Shown here in pieces: positions 22,437 through 33,851 of a DNA stretch of 64,000 nucleotides (position 1 is the first letter of the stretch; every line of letters starts with the position of its first letter). This DNA comes from Typha latifolia (lineage: Eukaryota > Streptophyta > Magnoliopsida > Poales > Typhaceae): positions 3,638,850-3,702,849 of the forward strand of contig CM034113.1 in assembly GCA_019914945.1 (NCBI GenBank). Direction: 5' to 3'. The notes beneath the pieces were generated by a model that saw only the letters and a list, made by a program, of their open reading frames with translations, was not told the origin of the DNA and ran no database searches. A program made the translations under genes and the position numbers.

Positions 22437-23063
22437 ATGGTTACCATGCGATCTAAGACGAATGAGAAAGAAGCGACCATGGAGGACTAGGAACTCATCT
22501 TCTTAGTTCTTGTGGGAGTTTCTCCAGTGCCCCCTTCACCATTAATAACCATCGACGACAAGCCACCAGCGTGGGCGACAATGATATTTAAAGAATTTTC
22601 GGCATAATTGAAGGAGAACTCGAAGGAGATCCAAGTCGCCATCAAAGACTCGATCCAAGCTTTGTAGAGGTCCTACTAGACTGTTACAATCCGACCACAT
22701 GAGTTAAGTCGAGTCAAGTCAAGTCAAGTCGAGTCGAGTCAAGTTAGTCAGTTAGCTTTATCTTATTGTATTAAATTTCAAATTAATCACAGATAATCCG
22801 TATGTAGATCCGATCTGATAGATATTTTTACTCTTATAAATAGGAGTGGACATGTGTTGATAATTATCATTGAATAAATTTGAGTTAGCCACAATATTAT
22901 TGTCATCTTTATCTTTTGCCATAACCATTAGATCGTCCTTATCTTTCTAGGAGTAGATCATAGCCATAGAAACATTCCGATCTTCCAAACCCTAGTACGA
23001 GGACTTTCAGGCCATATTGACTAAGCTGACTCAATCAACCATAGTTCAAGCTTACCGAAAGGA
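22437..23063 (+). pseudogene. gag: C gag N-terminal part, interrupted by an LTR fragment
   Basis: The frame opens at 22437 (MVTMRSKTNEKEATMED) and is soon broken by stops. At 22682 an LTR start of the C/K family (TGTTACAATCCGACC) interrupts it. That LTR fragment runs to about 22993, and gag-like sequence resumes (ILTKLTQSTIVQAYRK) up to the insertion point of B at 23063. The rest of this gag is on the far side of B, at 31781. Confidence 0.6.
22682..22993 (+). repeat. Truncated C/K-family LTR inside C gag
   Basis: It begins TGTTACAATCC and shares with K the block from TTAGCTTTATCTTATTG to GATCTTCCAAACCCTAG, then stops without its 3' end. A short GTCAA/GTCGA tandem run lies at about 22703-22745. 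Confidence 0.7.
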
Positions 23064-23554
23064 TGATGTGATCTTGATGTCAATGGAAAATATTTGGGTA
23101 TAAAGGAGAGTATAAGAAGAGGAAGAAATGGGCCTTTCCTATGGGTTTTGGGGGATAGGCCAGATGAGGAGATTAGAGACGGTGTAGCCGTGGTAGGAGA
23201 GAATGAGAGAGAAGGAGAGGAGAAGATTTGGGAAAGAACTCAATTCATACAATAATGATCATAAGATTGCCTTTCACATATTTAAAGGCTAACCTAACAA
23301 GCAAAACAGTCAAAAGAAAGCCCTTGAAAAAGTGCAGATTTGTCGATCGCTTGCTTTTGAACGCACTAAATACGTTCACTATATTTGCGAATGTATGTAG
23401 GTGTTTGATCGGGGGCGTTCGAATGCACTAAACATGTCCACTATATTTGCGAGCGTATGCAGACGTTCAAACGCGACCATTAAAAAAATTTTATTCCAGA
23501 AGGAAACAAAAGAAACTTAGCCCAAGATAACTAGGTCCAATCCCAGTCATATCA
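23064..23554 (-). repeat. B 3' LTR
   Basis: 491 bp, TGATGTGATC...AGTCATATCA in plus orientation. It carries a decayed GTTCGAAC array (about 23350-23475). In minus orientation the array precedes GCCTTTAAATATGTG, the TATA position. It is homologous to 29110-29334 plus 31498-31780. Confidence 0.85.
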
Positions 23555-23570
23555 ATCCACCATGCTTCCA

Positions 23571-24996
23571 CCACTTTGTCTTCAAGGTGTGAAATGAGGG
23601 AAATGATCAATGATGTCTAATTCAAGCTTCCATGTAGACTCGACAGATGACATGCCAAGCCACTCCACTAGGACCTCTATCTCTAGCCATCATCTAGCTA
23701 GTACACGAACTAGCTCTAGAGCTCTCATCTCTTTAATCGTCTCTAGTATATCCAACCCCACCATCTGGTTGATGTCTACTCGAGCTCGTAGCAAGGACAC
23801 ATGGAATATGGGATGCACCCGCGATCCCTCAGGAAGCTCCAATCTGTATGTGACTAGGCCAACTCGCTCCAATATACGAAAGGGCCCAAAGTAGCGGTGT
23901 GCCAACTTTTGATTGTGCACTGGCCTCAGCGTCACTAGTCGATAAGGCTGAACAAGTACAAACACAAGATCTCTAACCGCAAACTCCAACTCACAATGAC
24001 GGCGGTCGTAGATTTGCTTCATGCGGTTTTGTGTTGCCGTCATGTGGGTCTTAAGCCTTCGTAAGGTCACGTCTCGATCCATTAACTCTAGTTCGGCCTC
24101 CGTCCGCACCACTATCGCCTCTGGGTCATATGTCCATAAGGAGGGTGGGGGTCTGCTATACACTACTTCAAAGGGTGTCATCCCTATGCTGGTGTGAAAC
24201 ACAGTGTTGTATGACCACTCAGCCCAAGAAGATAATTGTGCCATCTCCCTAGACACTCTCCAACGAAGCACCACAAATACTCCTCAATGCCCCATTAACC
24301 ACCTCTGTTTGGCTATCCGTCTAAGGGTGGTAAGCCGAACTAAGGTTTAATCGAGTCCCCTTGAAGTGTGAAGTACTCCGTCCAGAAGTCGCTAATAAAG
24401 ACTCTATCATGATCGAACACGATCGAGCGTGGCATGCCGTGAAGCTTGGTCACGTCGCGCATGAAAACCTCCACAACTGTCTTCATCGAATATGGGTGCG
24501 CTAGGGCTGAGAAGTGAGCATACTTGCTCAGCTTACCTACCACGACGAAGATGATAGAATACCTTCTCATTGGAGGTAGCCCCGCAATGAAATCCATGGA
24601 GATATCCTCCCAAATACGCTCCAAACGAGCAAAGGCTATAGAAGTCTAGCTGGCCTTTGCCCGTAGACAAATATCACAATCCCACATGAATCTCTTCAGC
24701 TCCTTCATTCCAGCCCATGCGCAGCTCTTGGAGAGCCTCTTGTAGGTCCTCAAGAGGCCCTTGTGTCCCACTTTCGGTGTGGAATGGAAGCAATCCATGA
24801 GTCGCCTCCACAAAGCATCATCATCGGGTACTCGGATGCGCCCGTGATCTAACAACAGTCCTCCTCTACTCTCAAGCTCAGGGTGACTCATGGGATCACT
24901 CTCTAGCTCATGTATTAACCTAGACACCTCTGGATCTGCGGTGCTAGTAGCCCTCAAATCAGCAAGGAAGGAAAATATAGGTGTTGAATAGGCCAC
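23571..24996 (-). pseudogene. B integrase with chromodomain, broken
   Basis: The minus strand reads: a zinc-binding part (HSTPKVGHKGLLRTYKRLS... CDICLRA, to about 24650); the catalytic core with the first Asp in DISMDFIAGLP (about 24600) and the second in FDHDRVF (about 24400); a frameshifted stretch with QTEVVNGAL that keeps the catalytic Glu (about 24290); a GPY-like region (HRYFGPFRILERVG); and, after a TAG at 23690, a chromodomain (IEVLVEWLG) ending FPHFTP. All three catalytic acids are present, but stops and frame changes break the chain at least four times. Confidence 0.8.
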
Positions 24997-25015
24997 AAGC
25001 TCGGCGGGCGCGGGC

Positions 25016-26330
25016 TGCCATTAGAGTGCATCCGCCACCCTATTTTCCGTCCCTTTCTTGTACTACAACTCGTAGTCGTATCCTAGCAGTTTGGTGACCC
25101 ATCTTTGTTGTGCCAGAGTGTGAACCCGCTGCCCCATGAAGAATGACAAACTCCGTTGGTCCGTTCGGATCACAAATTATCGTCTGATCAAGTATGACCT
25201 CCACTTGGTCACCGCGTGTAGGATAGCGAGCATCTCTCGCTCGTATGTAGAAAGCTGCTATGACCTCTCTGATAAAGCCTTGCTAAGATAAGCAATAGGT
25301 CTCCCGGTCTGCATAAGAACACCCCCAATACCCGACCCAGATGCATTGCACTCGAGTAGCGCCAACACCGATACGATTGCCATGGCGGTCTTTAGCTCCT
25401 CAAATGCCTTAGTTGCTGACTCGGTCCACTGGAAGGCGTCCTTCTTCAGTAATGAAATGAGGGGTGCTGCAATCTTCCCATAATTTGCCACAAATCAGCG
25501 ATAGTACCCTATCAGGCCAAGAAACCCCCACAACTCACGAACCATCGCCTAATGCGACCACTCAAGCATACATGACACCTTGCTTGGGTCGACTGCCACG
25601 CCCTTTGCTGAAATGATGTGGCCAAGGTACTATCTATGCTCTCCCCAAAGGCATTTGTTTTTCTTCACCTTTAGAGAATGATCTGCCAATAGTCCCAACA
25701 ATGAGCGCAGATGAACTAAGTGCTCCTCCTAGGTCCTACTATACACCAAAATGTCATAAAAAAAATACTAACACATATTGCCCAAGGAGTGGGCAGAATA
25801 TGTCATTCATCAACCCTTGGAAGATCACCGGTGTGTTTGTCAGCCCAAACAACATTACCCGGAACTTGTAGTGTCCGTTATGAGTTTGGAATGCCATTCT
25901 GTGAACATCCTCCGTTTGCACGCGAATTTGATGATAGATGGTTCGGAGATCGAGCTTGTTGAAATATGATGCTCCTGTCAACTCGTCCAGCAGCTCCTCG
26001 ATGATGGGTATCGAGTACCGATCCTTGACAGTGATGGTGTTCAGCGCGTGATAGTCCATGCAAAAATGCTAACTCCCATCCTTCTTCCGTACCAATAGCA
26101 CCGGAGATGAATAAGAACTCCAACTCGCCTAGATGATACCCTGCTCCAGCATATCAGCAACCAATCTTGATATCTCCTCCTTCTGGATGTGAGGATAACG
26201 GTAGGACTGAACGTTGGCTGGTTCTGCCCTTGGAATGATCTCAATCCTGTGATCGACATGTCTCACGAGTGGTAGTCCCCATTGATCCTCAAATAGAGCA
26301 GCAAAGTCAGTTAACACAAGTTCCAAATCA
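25016..26330 (-). pseudogene. pol: B reverse transcriptase and RNase H, broken
   Basis: The minus strand runs from DHRIEIIPRAEPANV (about 26250) through the fingers and palm ([14 protein letters not shown], about 25950) to YVLVFF. There the catalytic double-Asp site (about 25760) is destroyed by an expanded T run (7 T) plus a base change. Downstream RNase H pieces stay legible (CNASGSGIGGVLMQ, about 25340; RTDQRSLSFFMGQRVHT, about 25130) but in shifting frames. Several stops fit C-to-T decay. Confidence 0.8.
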
Positions 26331-26699
26331 TCATGTGTACCTGAGCTAGGAAGAGTCTCAGGTTTGGTCGGTGCAATCTAGAGGAAGTACAATGGCTCGC
26401 TAACTCGAAGGGCTCCAATCAATGGCTGGAGAGTGGGGCTTGGCTGCATCCAAACCCCGTCAAGTTGTACGACCCATCCATCTCGCTAAAAAGTGAGCCG
26501 CATTTGTGAGAAGTTGAAGGTCACTGAACTAAGGCTCTACATCCATTGGGTACCTAAGACCACATTCGCTCCTCGAAGAGCCAATGGATACAAATCCATA
26601 ATGAAGTTGTGGCCTTGCACCCTGATGGAGATGCTCCTACATATGCTGTCAGCCCGGAGTTTGGTGCCGTCACCAATAGTCACCTCGAAGCCGATGGTG

Positions 26700-27614
26700 G
26701 GTTACACCTTAGGTCTAATTCTCCGCATGAGCCGCTTGTCCAAGAAATTGTGCATGCTTCCTGTGTCGATAAGGAATCACACACTATTTCTTGACTAGTC
26801 CGTCAACTCGTAGGGTATTCGGGGCGCTCATGCTAGAATAGCAATGCATGGATATCTCGGCCGGTACCTCTTCCTCTAGCTCCTCATATGTCTTCTCCTC
26901 GGTCTCCTTAGTCACCAAGGCATCACCATCAATTTCCTCCATGTCATCCTCATGCCCGTCGATCAACATAATGTTGCCCGTCGCCTTAGCGCAATGATGG
27001 CCCGGAGTGAACCTCTCATTGCATCTGAAACATAACCCCTTGGCTCGTTGCTCTTCCACCTATGCAGGTGTAAGAGTACGGAACTCGAGAGGTGCTCCAC
27101 CTCCTCGTACTCCTAGAACAAACCTTGGAATGGCCTGCGGCCCTGCTGTGGCTGTTGGTGCTCTCACAGCCGTACTGAATGCACCTATTGCCTCGATTGC
27201 CTGTGACATAAACTTGTTGCTCCAGTCGAGCTTGTTAGCATTCCTTAAGGCTTGATGCTTCTAGTCCATCCTAGTGTCATCTTCAAAGGCCTCGCTTAAG
27301 GTCCTAGGTTGTAGATAAAGTACATCAGCCCAGATATCCTCGCGTAACCCAGAAATAAAAGTGTTAATTAGAATTTCTTGTGGCCATTGTGCGTGGCACT
27401 GGCTATTAATTCGTTCAAACTCCTCGTGGTAGGCAGCAATCGATGTCTTTTGGACAAGCTTTGATAGAGTGGCATTGTAGTCCTCAAAGCTTGTGATTCC
27501 AAAGCACCTAGATAGTATGTTTATGAATGCCGACCATCCATCGAACACTTGGTGTGTGCTCATGGATTGATACCAATGTAATGTTGCGCCTTCCAAATGG
27601 AAGGTTGCCAACAA
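26700..27614 (-). pseudogene. gag: B gag C-terminus with zinc knuckle, and protease start
   Basis: On the minus strand: the capsid part (ATFHLEGATLHWYQS, EFERINSQCHAQWP, FISGLREDIWADV) runs from 27614 to 27261. A knuckle with spacing C-X2-C-X7-H-X-C (GLCFRCNERFTPGHHC) lies near 27000-27045. The protease site (FLIDTGSMHNFLDKRL) near 26740 keeps its catalytic Asp but sits in a shifted frame after a stop at 26784. The upstream half of gag is separated by solo LTR K. Confidence 0.8.
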
Positions 27615-27615
27615 C

Positions 27616-28452
27616 TATTACGAACTAAATTTGGATTGATCCGGACGTAAGAAAATTATGAAAATTTGGGTGGTAGTAGTGAGTTAGGGTTTTAATGGCT
27701 CCAGTTTCACCTAAACCGAAGGTCGAGATGAAAAGCTAAAAATAAAATAGTGAAGATAGGTCAGAATAAGGCGGAACGATAAATATCTGACGTTGCGGCG
27801 GTCGTCCGAGGGTGGCGGATGGCCAATGGTGGTGGTGGATGGCCGTAAGGTAGAGTGGCTACTGGTGAAAGAAGGTGGCTAGGGTTTGGAAGATCGGGAT
27901 ACTTCTATGGCTATGATCTACTCCTAGAAAGATAAAGCGATCTAACGACTACGATAAAAGATAAGGACGAAAATAATAATTTGGCTAAACTCAGATTTCT
28001 TCAATAATTATTATCAATACATGTCACTCCTATTTATACGAGTAAAAATCCCTAGCAGATTGGATCCACATGTAGATTATCCGATTTATTTAAAATTTAA
28101 ACAATAAGATAAAGCTAACTAACTAATTTGACCAAATCAGCCTTCCTTATCTTTCTTTGATTAATCCTTCGTTTCACTGTAGATAGATTCTGAATCTAGA
28201 GAAGTCATGAATACCAAAGTTGTAGATCTGGAGGTTGGCGATCTTATCCAGCCAGTTTGATATTATTTTGATATTTTAAAAATATTCTATGAATATTTTT
28301 CTAAAATTACACAGAGCTTAATTTAGCTAATTAAATAAAATCCTAACCTACTAAGGTTCTAACTAAACCAAATAAGCAAATAAGATAACTAGACTCAATC
28401 CATTGAGCCCAATGTTCCCATGAAATGATCCGATCTAACCCAGATCGCATCA
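27616..28452 (-). repeat. K: solo LTR of the C family inside B gag
   Basis: 837 bp, flanked by a perfect TSD ACAAC (27611-27615 and 28453-28457). Ends are TGATGCGATC (minus strand) and CGTAATA, the last base pair altered from CA. Removing it rejoins gag (AKGLL to ATFHLEG). It carries no GTTCGAAC array. Confidence 0.9.
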
Positions 28453-28469
28453 ACAACCCCTTGGCATCT

Positions 28470-29078
28470 TTTATTGTTTCTTGATATATAAAAATTGTTC
28501 AAGCATGAAAAATCTAATCCAAATGATTACCTCCTTGGAACTTAGGGAACTTGAGCCTTGCCATTCTTCTACACATAGGATTATCGCACCTCGCATCATA
28601 TGCGAGTTTAGATCCAATGGTAGAAGGATGTAGAATTGGTACATCGTTTTCTCGGTGCCTCCAATCATCTCTCTCGGCACAATTGGGATTTAGATTTGGA
28701 TGCGCCCGCTCCGCACCCCTTGGTAGATCCTCAAGGGCCATTGGGTGGTGGCAGCACGGGTTCATTTTGGGCAAGGGTTGCCTTAGCTCTTGGTTGAGGC
28801 AACACTATCGCAGTTGGATTTGTTGGCGTTGGAATTTCTGGCATGCGCACGGTGGCTGCGAGGTTCTGCAACTTTTCCCTCATCCCTCTCATCTCCTCCT
28901 GTTGCGTCCGTTGTAGATCCATCATTTGTTGGAAAAGGGAGACCAAGGTTGGATCCATATTAGGCGCTGAAATAGTCGAGATCACGCTCATGCTCACATC
29001 CGCTCTACTGCCGGGCGTCGAGGGCATATTAGGTTCAATCTCCATGTGTACCTCCATTGCGGTGCGTCGATTGGCCAT
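28470..29078 (-). pseudogene. gag: B gag N-terminal half
   Basis: It starts at 29078 with MANRRTAMEVHMEI, then has a coiled-coil-like segment (LFQQMMDLQRTQQEEMRGM), a Pro-rich linker, and LKFPKFQGGNHLD in a second frame at about 28520. A frame change lies near 28750. The order matches J gag at 36252. It ends where K is inserted. Confidence 0.8.
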
Positions 29079-29334
29079 TGAGTCTAAGAAATGGTGGCTC
29101 TGATACTACTGATGTCATCTTGATGTCAATGGAAAATATTTGGGTATAAAGGAGAGTAGAAGAAGAGGAAGAAAGTTCCTAAGGGTCTAGGGGGATAGGC
29201 TAGACGAGGAGATTAGAGATGGTGCAGCTATGGTAAGAGAGAACGAGAGAGAAGGAGAGGAGAAGATTTGGGAAAGAAACTCAATTCATTCAATAATGAT
29301 CATAAAATTGTTTTCCACATATTTAGAGGCTAAC

Positions 29335-31492
29335 TGATGTGAAACAAATGGATCGTTAGGATTCTAGGAATGATGATAGTAAAAGAAAGAGAAAAAGAAT
29401 GGGGTTTCAGACCTCCATTCTCAATTAGGGTTTCACACCCAAAACTCACATTAGAGATCTCAAAAAAATATTTCATTTCTTCATTAACTCTGATTGAGTT
29501 AAAAGTTGGCCTATATATAGACCTAACAAATGACAATAAGCAAATAACACCCTAATTGTGAAAAAGTAAATATAACCCTAAACACCATAAATAGCAAATG
29601 TATAATAAAAATAATTGACTTAAACTAATTTCCAAAAGGAGGGACTGCATTGAGCCTGTGTAATATGTCATTGATGTCCGCATCATACTCCCTAAGTGGG
29701 AGAGAACTTGACTCTGTCGAGTATGTCCCTTGCAGCATTCAGGTTGCTCCAGTCTCTCAATTTCCTAACACCCCAAATCACTTCGATTAAACCAAATATC
29801 ATCAGATTCAGGGATAGGTTTCACACCTCCACCCTCAAGCAAGGGTTTCACACCCAAGTTTTCTAATGATAAGACTTATCCTTAGTGACTTCGAGTAGTG
29901 GATTGAGACTTTTCTCATACTTCTCTAGTCTGTCAAGCTCTTATCGTTCTCAGTCAAACCAAGTATCATCATGCTTAGGGATTGGTTTCACACCTTCACC
30001 TTCAAGCTAGGGTTTCACACCCAAATCTTCATGATGTCAAGGCTTGTCCTCAGTTTCAAAAATGACATCGATCATGGGGACGAGAGAAGAAGTCGATGGG
30101 GACACGACAGTGAAGGATATTGGTTGGCGGTTGCAAGCAAGCGACGTAGGCGGTGGAGTTCCAGAGAAGATGGCGTTAGCGATGGCGAAGAGCGGCGTTG
30201 ACAATGTTGGCGTTGGTGGAGAGTGACACTATCAATGACGACATCAATGGAGAGCACTACTAGCAACGACAACGTCATGGAGAAGTTGCTGGCTATGAGG
30301 AGTCTGGTGAAGGAAGGATTTAGTTTGGAATTAAGGTAGTAGATAAGGCTAAGATGGGAACGGGGTTGGGGTTTAAGGCTAATGGGTTGGATTGTGTTAG
30401 GTGCTAATAGATTTGGATAGGGTTAAGTTGGTAAGCTGAGTTGGTTTGGGTTTAGGTGGGTTTGAGTTTAATAGGTTGAAGAAGGTGAGAGAATTTTGGT
30501 ATTTTGGGAAGAAATTAAAATTCAAAATTTTGGTAGATATGGTAAGGAAGAAAAGAAAGAGAATTTTGATATTTTGGGCAGAAATTTTAAAATTTGAACT
30601 TTGGGATAGGCTTGAGCAATTTTTGGATAGTTAGGATTTGTTGAGAGGGTTAAGGAAAAAAAAGATTTGTTGACATCTCAAGGAAATGATAAGCAACTAG
30701 AATTTGAAATTCAAAAATTCAAAATTTTAGAATTTCAAAAATTCAAAAATTTGAAATTTGAAAATTCTCAATATTTGAAAATTCGAAATTCTTTGAGATG
30801 CGATTTTTTTTTTGGCTCACCATGGTAAAGAAGAAGGTTGATTTAGGTGATAATGGACTATTGGATGATGCACAAACACTCCACGTTTGGCTGGATCTTG
30901 CTTTGCAATTTTAGAATGATGACTGATTCTTCTCATTCCTCTACAACGTCAATCTTCTCATGTGATGATGATTTGACATTCGTGATGCAAGTGTCGAATG
31001 AAGGGCAAGTGTAGAGTGACATAGAACTTAGAAGGCAGGCCATCTATACACGGTGGAATTGGTGATAAAGGTTGGGGAAGATGGGTAGCAAGGGAAAATT
31101 AATAGGCGATGGAGACAGAAAATATGGTTTGGAGAAAATTTGAATCCTAAAAACCCATTGCTCTGATACCAAAAAAGATGCAAAACGTGACGAAGAAGAT
31201 GAAAGAAGAAAAATAAGGGAAGGAATGGGGTTTCACACCACCCTAAAAAATAGTTTAACATCAAAATTCTCTAGAGAGCAAAATCACATAAGCTTTCATT
31301 AACCCCAAAGAAAATATAATGGGTCTATATATAGACCTATAATGGAATTAAGTAAAAAATACCCTACAGAGAAAATAAATAAAAGACACCCTAAATAAAT
31401 CAAAATCAGAACTAGATCCCTATAGGAGGGATCATCAACTATCGTCGCCTCTTGCGCTAGTACACCGCGTCCTATCAGTGATGTCCGCATCA
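29335..31492 (-). mobile_element. L: small non-coding LTR element nested in the B LTR
   Basis: Perfect TSD CTAAC (29330-29334 and 31493-31497). LTRs are 29335-29685 and about 31176-31492, both ending TGATGTCCGCATCA and each with a CTATATATAG TATA palindrome. The primer site is GCTCTGATACCA at 31160-31171, so transcription is on the minus strand. The 1.47-kb interior has no gag-pol motif. This is a TRIM/LARD-like element that must use proteins made elsewhere. Confidence 0.85.
29760..30060. repeat. Two-copy repeat inside L
   Basis: A block with AAACCAA.TATCATCA, AGGGAT.GGTTTCACACCT and AGGGTTTCACACCCAA occurs near 29790-29900 and again near 29955-30060. Confidence 0.7.
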
Positions 31493-31780
31493 CTAACCTT
31501 ACAGTCAAAAGAAACCCTAGAAAGAGTGCAGATTCACTGATTGCATTCGAACGTGGTCGAGCGTGTTCGAATGCGCTAAATACATTCACTATGTATTTGC
31601 GAACTTATGCAGGTGTTCGATCGGGGGTGTTTGAATGTGGTAAACACGTCCACAGTATCTGCGAACATATGCAGGCATTTGAACACGGGCGTTCGAATGC
31701 GACCATCAAAAAAAATTTATTTTAGAAGGAAACAGAAGAAACTCAGCCTGAAATAACTAGGTACAATCCTAGTCATATCA

Positions 31781-32075
31781 GAGGAGTTCGAGCGGATTTA
31801 CAACCGGGTCACTAGCTAGTTTGACTCAGCTTTGTAGAGTATCTTCATTAGTGGGTTTAGGCCTGACACTCAGGCTAAGGTCAAGGTTTTAAGACCAGCT
31901 ACTTCTGACGAGGCCTTCTCATTAGCTATTCTGATAGAGTCCAAGTTGGATTAGTTGAACCAGATCCGCAAGGAGGAGAGAAGAAAGATGGCCCAAGCCC
32001 ATGACTGATAAGAGACGGCATTTGCACTGATGGTTCAGCCTATCTGACAGATGATCTTGCACCGCTTTGTACCCA
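31781..32075 (+). pseudogene. gag: C gag, continuation after B
   Basis: EFERIYNRVTS, then FISGFRPDTQAKVKVLRPAT and AILIESKLD, with several stops. It continues the gag reading that ends at 23063 before B. It is cut at 32076 by the LTR of D. Confidence 0.75.
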
Positions 32076-32818
32076 TGTTACGGTCACTTTTGGTGAAGAT
32101 AAGTTTCTATCCTATTTGATAATCTGGACAAAAATCATCATAGAACTTGTGAATGTGATTTGGTTCCATCTAACAGTTGGATTGATTTGAGATTTGGATA
32201 TCTTGTTCCTCCATGAGGTAGAAATCCAACTCAACTAGAATCACGTCGATCAGATGAACAGATCGAAACGAAACAATGAACGAAGGTCACGAGGTAGTGG
32301 GATGGACGTGGAATATGTGGTTAGGGGTATGGAAGATGATTATGGTATGGTAGATGATTAGGAAATGACAAAGGATTAACATCGGCCATAGATGAGAACT
32401 TAGGTTGGATACCAAAGGGGAGGAATGAGGATGGAGAAGATGGCTTTAGCCTAGATAAAAACCAATTCTAATATTCAATAATCAATAGAGGCTGCTCTTC
32501 CACATAAATAGAGGCTAGACAAATATCCACAAATCCTAAACAAATCCTATTATAACTCAACTTAACCCGAAATAAGTCCTATCACAACTCAACTTTCCAG
32601 TCGTGCATTCGAAACCCATCTTGATCTCATTTGAACGATCAAAACATGTTCTCTGTATGTGTGAATGTGAGATTAGGCATTCAGATGACTGCATTCAAAC
32701 GTCATCCCCTTGCATTCGAATGCACCTGCTAGAAACTATTTTATTTTCCTAAAACATAAATAGAAATTGATACAAATTGAAGCAATTTCACTATGCACCT
32801 AAATCAAGAACTGCAACA
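32076..32818 (-). repeat. D 3' LTR
   Basis: TGTTACGGTCAC...GAACTGCAACA, 743 bp. A decayed GTTCGAAC array lies at about 32600-32722. In minus orientation a TATA-like CCTCTATTTATGTGG follows it. The minus-strand purine tract ACCTTGAGTATAAGGTGAGG adjoins the right side. Confidence 0.8.
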
Positions 32819-32849
32819 ATTCACCACGCTTCCCTCACCTTATACTCAA

Positions 32850-33830
32850 GGTACAAAGTGAGGAAAATGATCCATCATGTTATCCTGCATCTCCCACGTT
32901 GCCTCATCGGTGATTTGTCCAAGCCACTCCACTAGAATCTCCTTCACGCTCTGGTGGTAATCCCTTTTGCTCCTCGGTCTCTCCATCAATTAGTACCACC
33001 ATACTAGTTGGTCGCACCTAAAGCACAACCCCTTAGCCTTTTGCTCCTCCATCTGAGCAGGTGTTAAAGTTTCATAGGGCTCCTAGAGACTATTTTCACA
33101 TCATTAGAAATGCAAAAGGGTGGTCATTGTCCAGCTGCATGCATGTAATTCGAGCCCTTAAGTGCACGATATTTGTCTTCCATTAGCAAGGCGTCCTCCA
33201 CTACTTGCCCTAGATTCAGCGTATGCAAGGCATGAACATCAACTTGAATTTCTTCCCTCAATCTAGCAATAAAGATGGCTTTAAGTTGTCGGTATGCGAG
33301 AAGAACTTTTTGATCCTTATCTGTGCCTTGGAAGATGAAGAATTGTTTGGCACGGTAGAGCCAATCAAGTATATTGCCACCTCAAAAAAAATCAAAAACT
33401 ACAACCGAACGATGAGCTCACGGATGCCAGTATCATGCTTGGGATCGAATGTTGCTATAGCTCTAATCGGAGGTGGGTGCTCCTCTAGCCATGCATGTTT
33501 CCTCCAATGTCATTTATCAGTTTCTCGATTTTTCATCTACAAACTGTGCTTGTCGACGAGGCCCATCTTGCCTCAGCTCGGGCGTGGTCTCTCTCTTTTG
33601 TCCTTGGCTAATTGGTCGAATCACCCACAACAAACTGGCATTTTCTTGTGTCATCATCAACCCAAACATAGAGATGATTATAAGGTCCATTGCAGCATTG
33701 CTCTTTATTGCTCGATGTAGGATTCGTAGAATTCTGCTCTCCTGTGCATGTGGATGTCTCTCCTTCTTCTTCTCTTCTTCAAACTGCCATAGATCTAGTT
33801 GTTGACGTCAATGCGGATGCGTGCCAAGGA
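32850..33830 (-). pseudogene. gag: D gag remnant joined to chromodomain
   Basis: On the minus strand: a gag start like that of E and A with frame breaks (about 33810-33760), a capsid remnant, then AQMEEQKAKGLCFRCD (knuckle start, about 33050). Next comes VVLIDGETEEQKG, and then EILVEWLGQITDEATWEMQD, the chromodomain, ending FPHFVP (about 32855). Protease core, reverse transcriptase, RNase H and the integrase core are all absent. The joint lies near 32960-33000. Confidence 0.75.
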
Positions 33831-33851
33831 AAGCTCGCTCTGATACCAACT

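Larger units (their letters stand above)
23064..31780 (-). mobile_element. B: Ty3/gypsy chromodomain element, minus strand, with two nested insertions
   Basis: The 3' LTR is 23064-23554. The 5' LTR is 29110-31780, split by element L. A primer site (GCTCTGATACTA, 29097-29108) and, read on the minus strand, a CTTGAAGACAAAGTGG purine tract beside the 3' LTR complete the structure. The flanks are AAGGA and GAGGA, a near-perfect TSD. Joining the flanks restores an open gag reading (YRK to EFERIYNRV), so B inserted into C gag. All coding parts are broken. Confidence 0.85.
29110..31780 (-). repeat. B 5' LTR, split by L
   Basis: Its two parts, 29110-29334 and 31498-31780, match the B 3' LTR end to end, about 508 bp in all. 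The array at 31543-31701 shows many TG/CA-decayed copies of CGTTCGAACG. Confidence 0.85.

Noticed and set aside
33223..33805. Plus-strand frames of 110-165 codons within D
   Set aside because: They are antisense to the minus-strand gag remnant and match no family.
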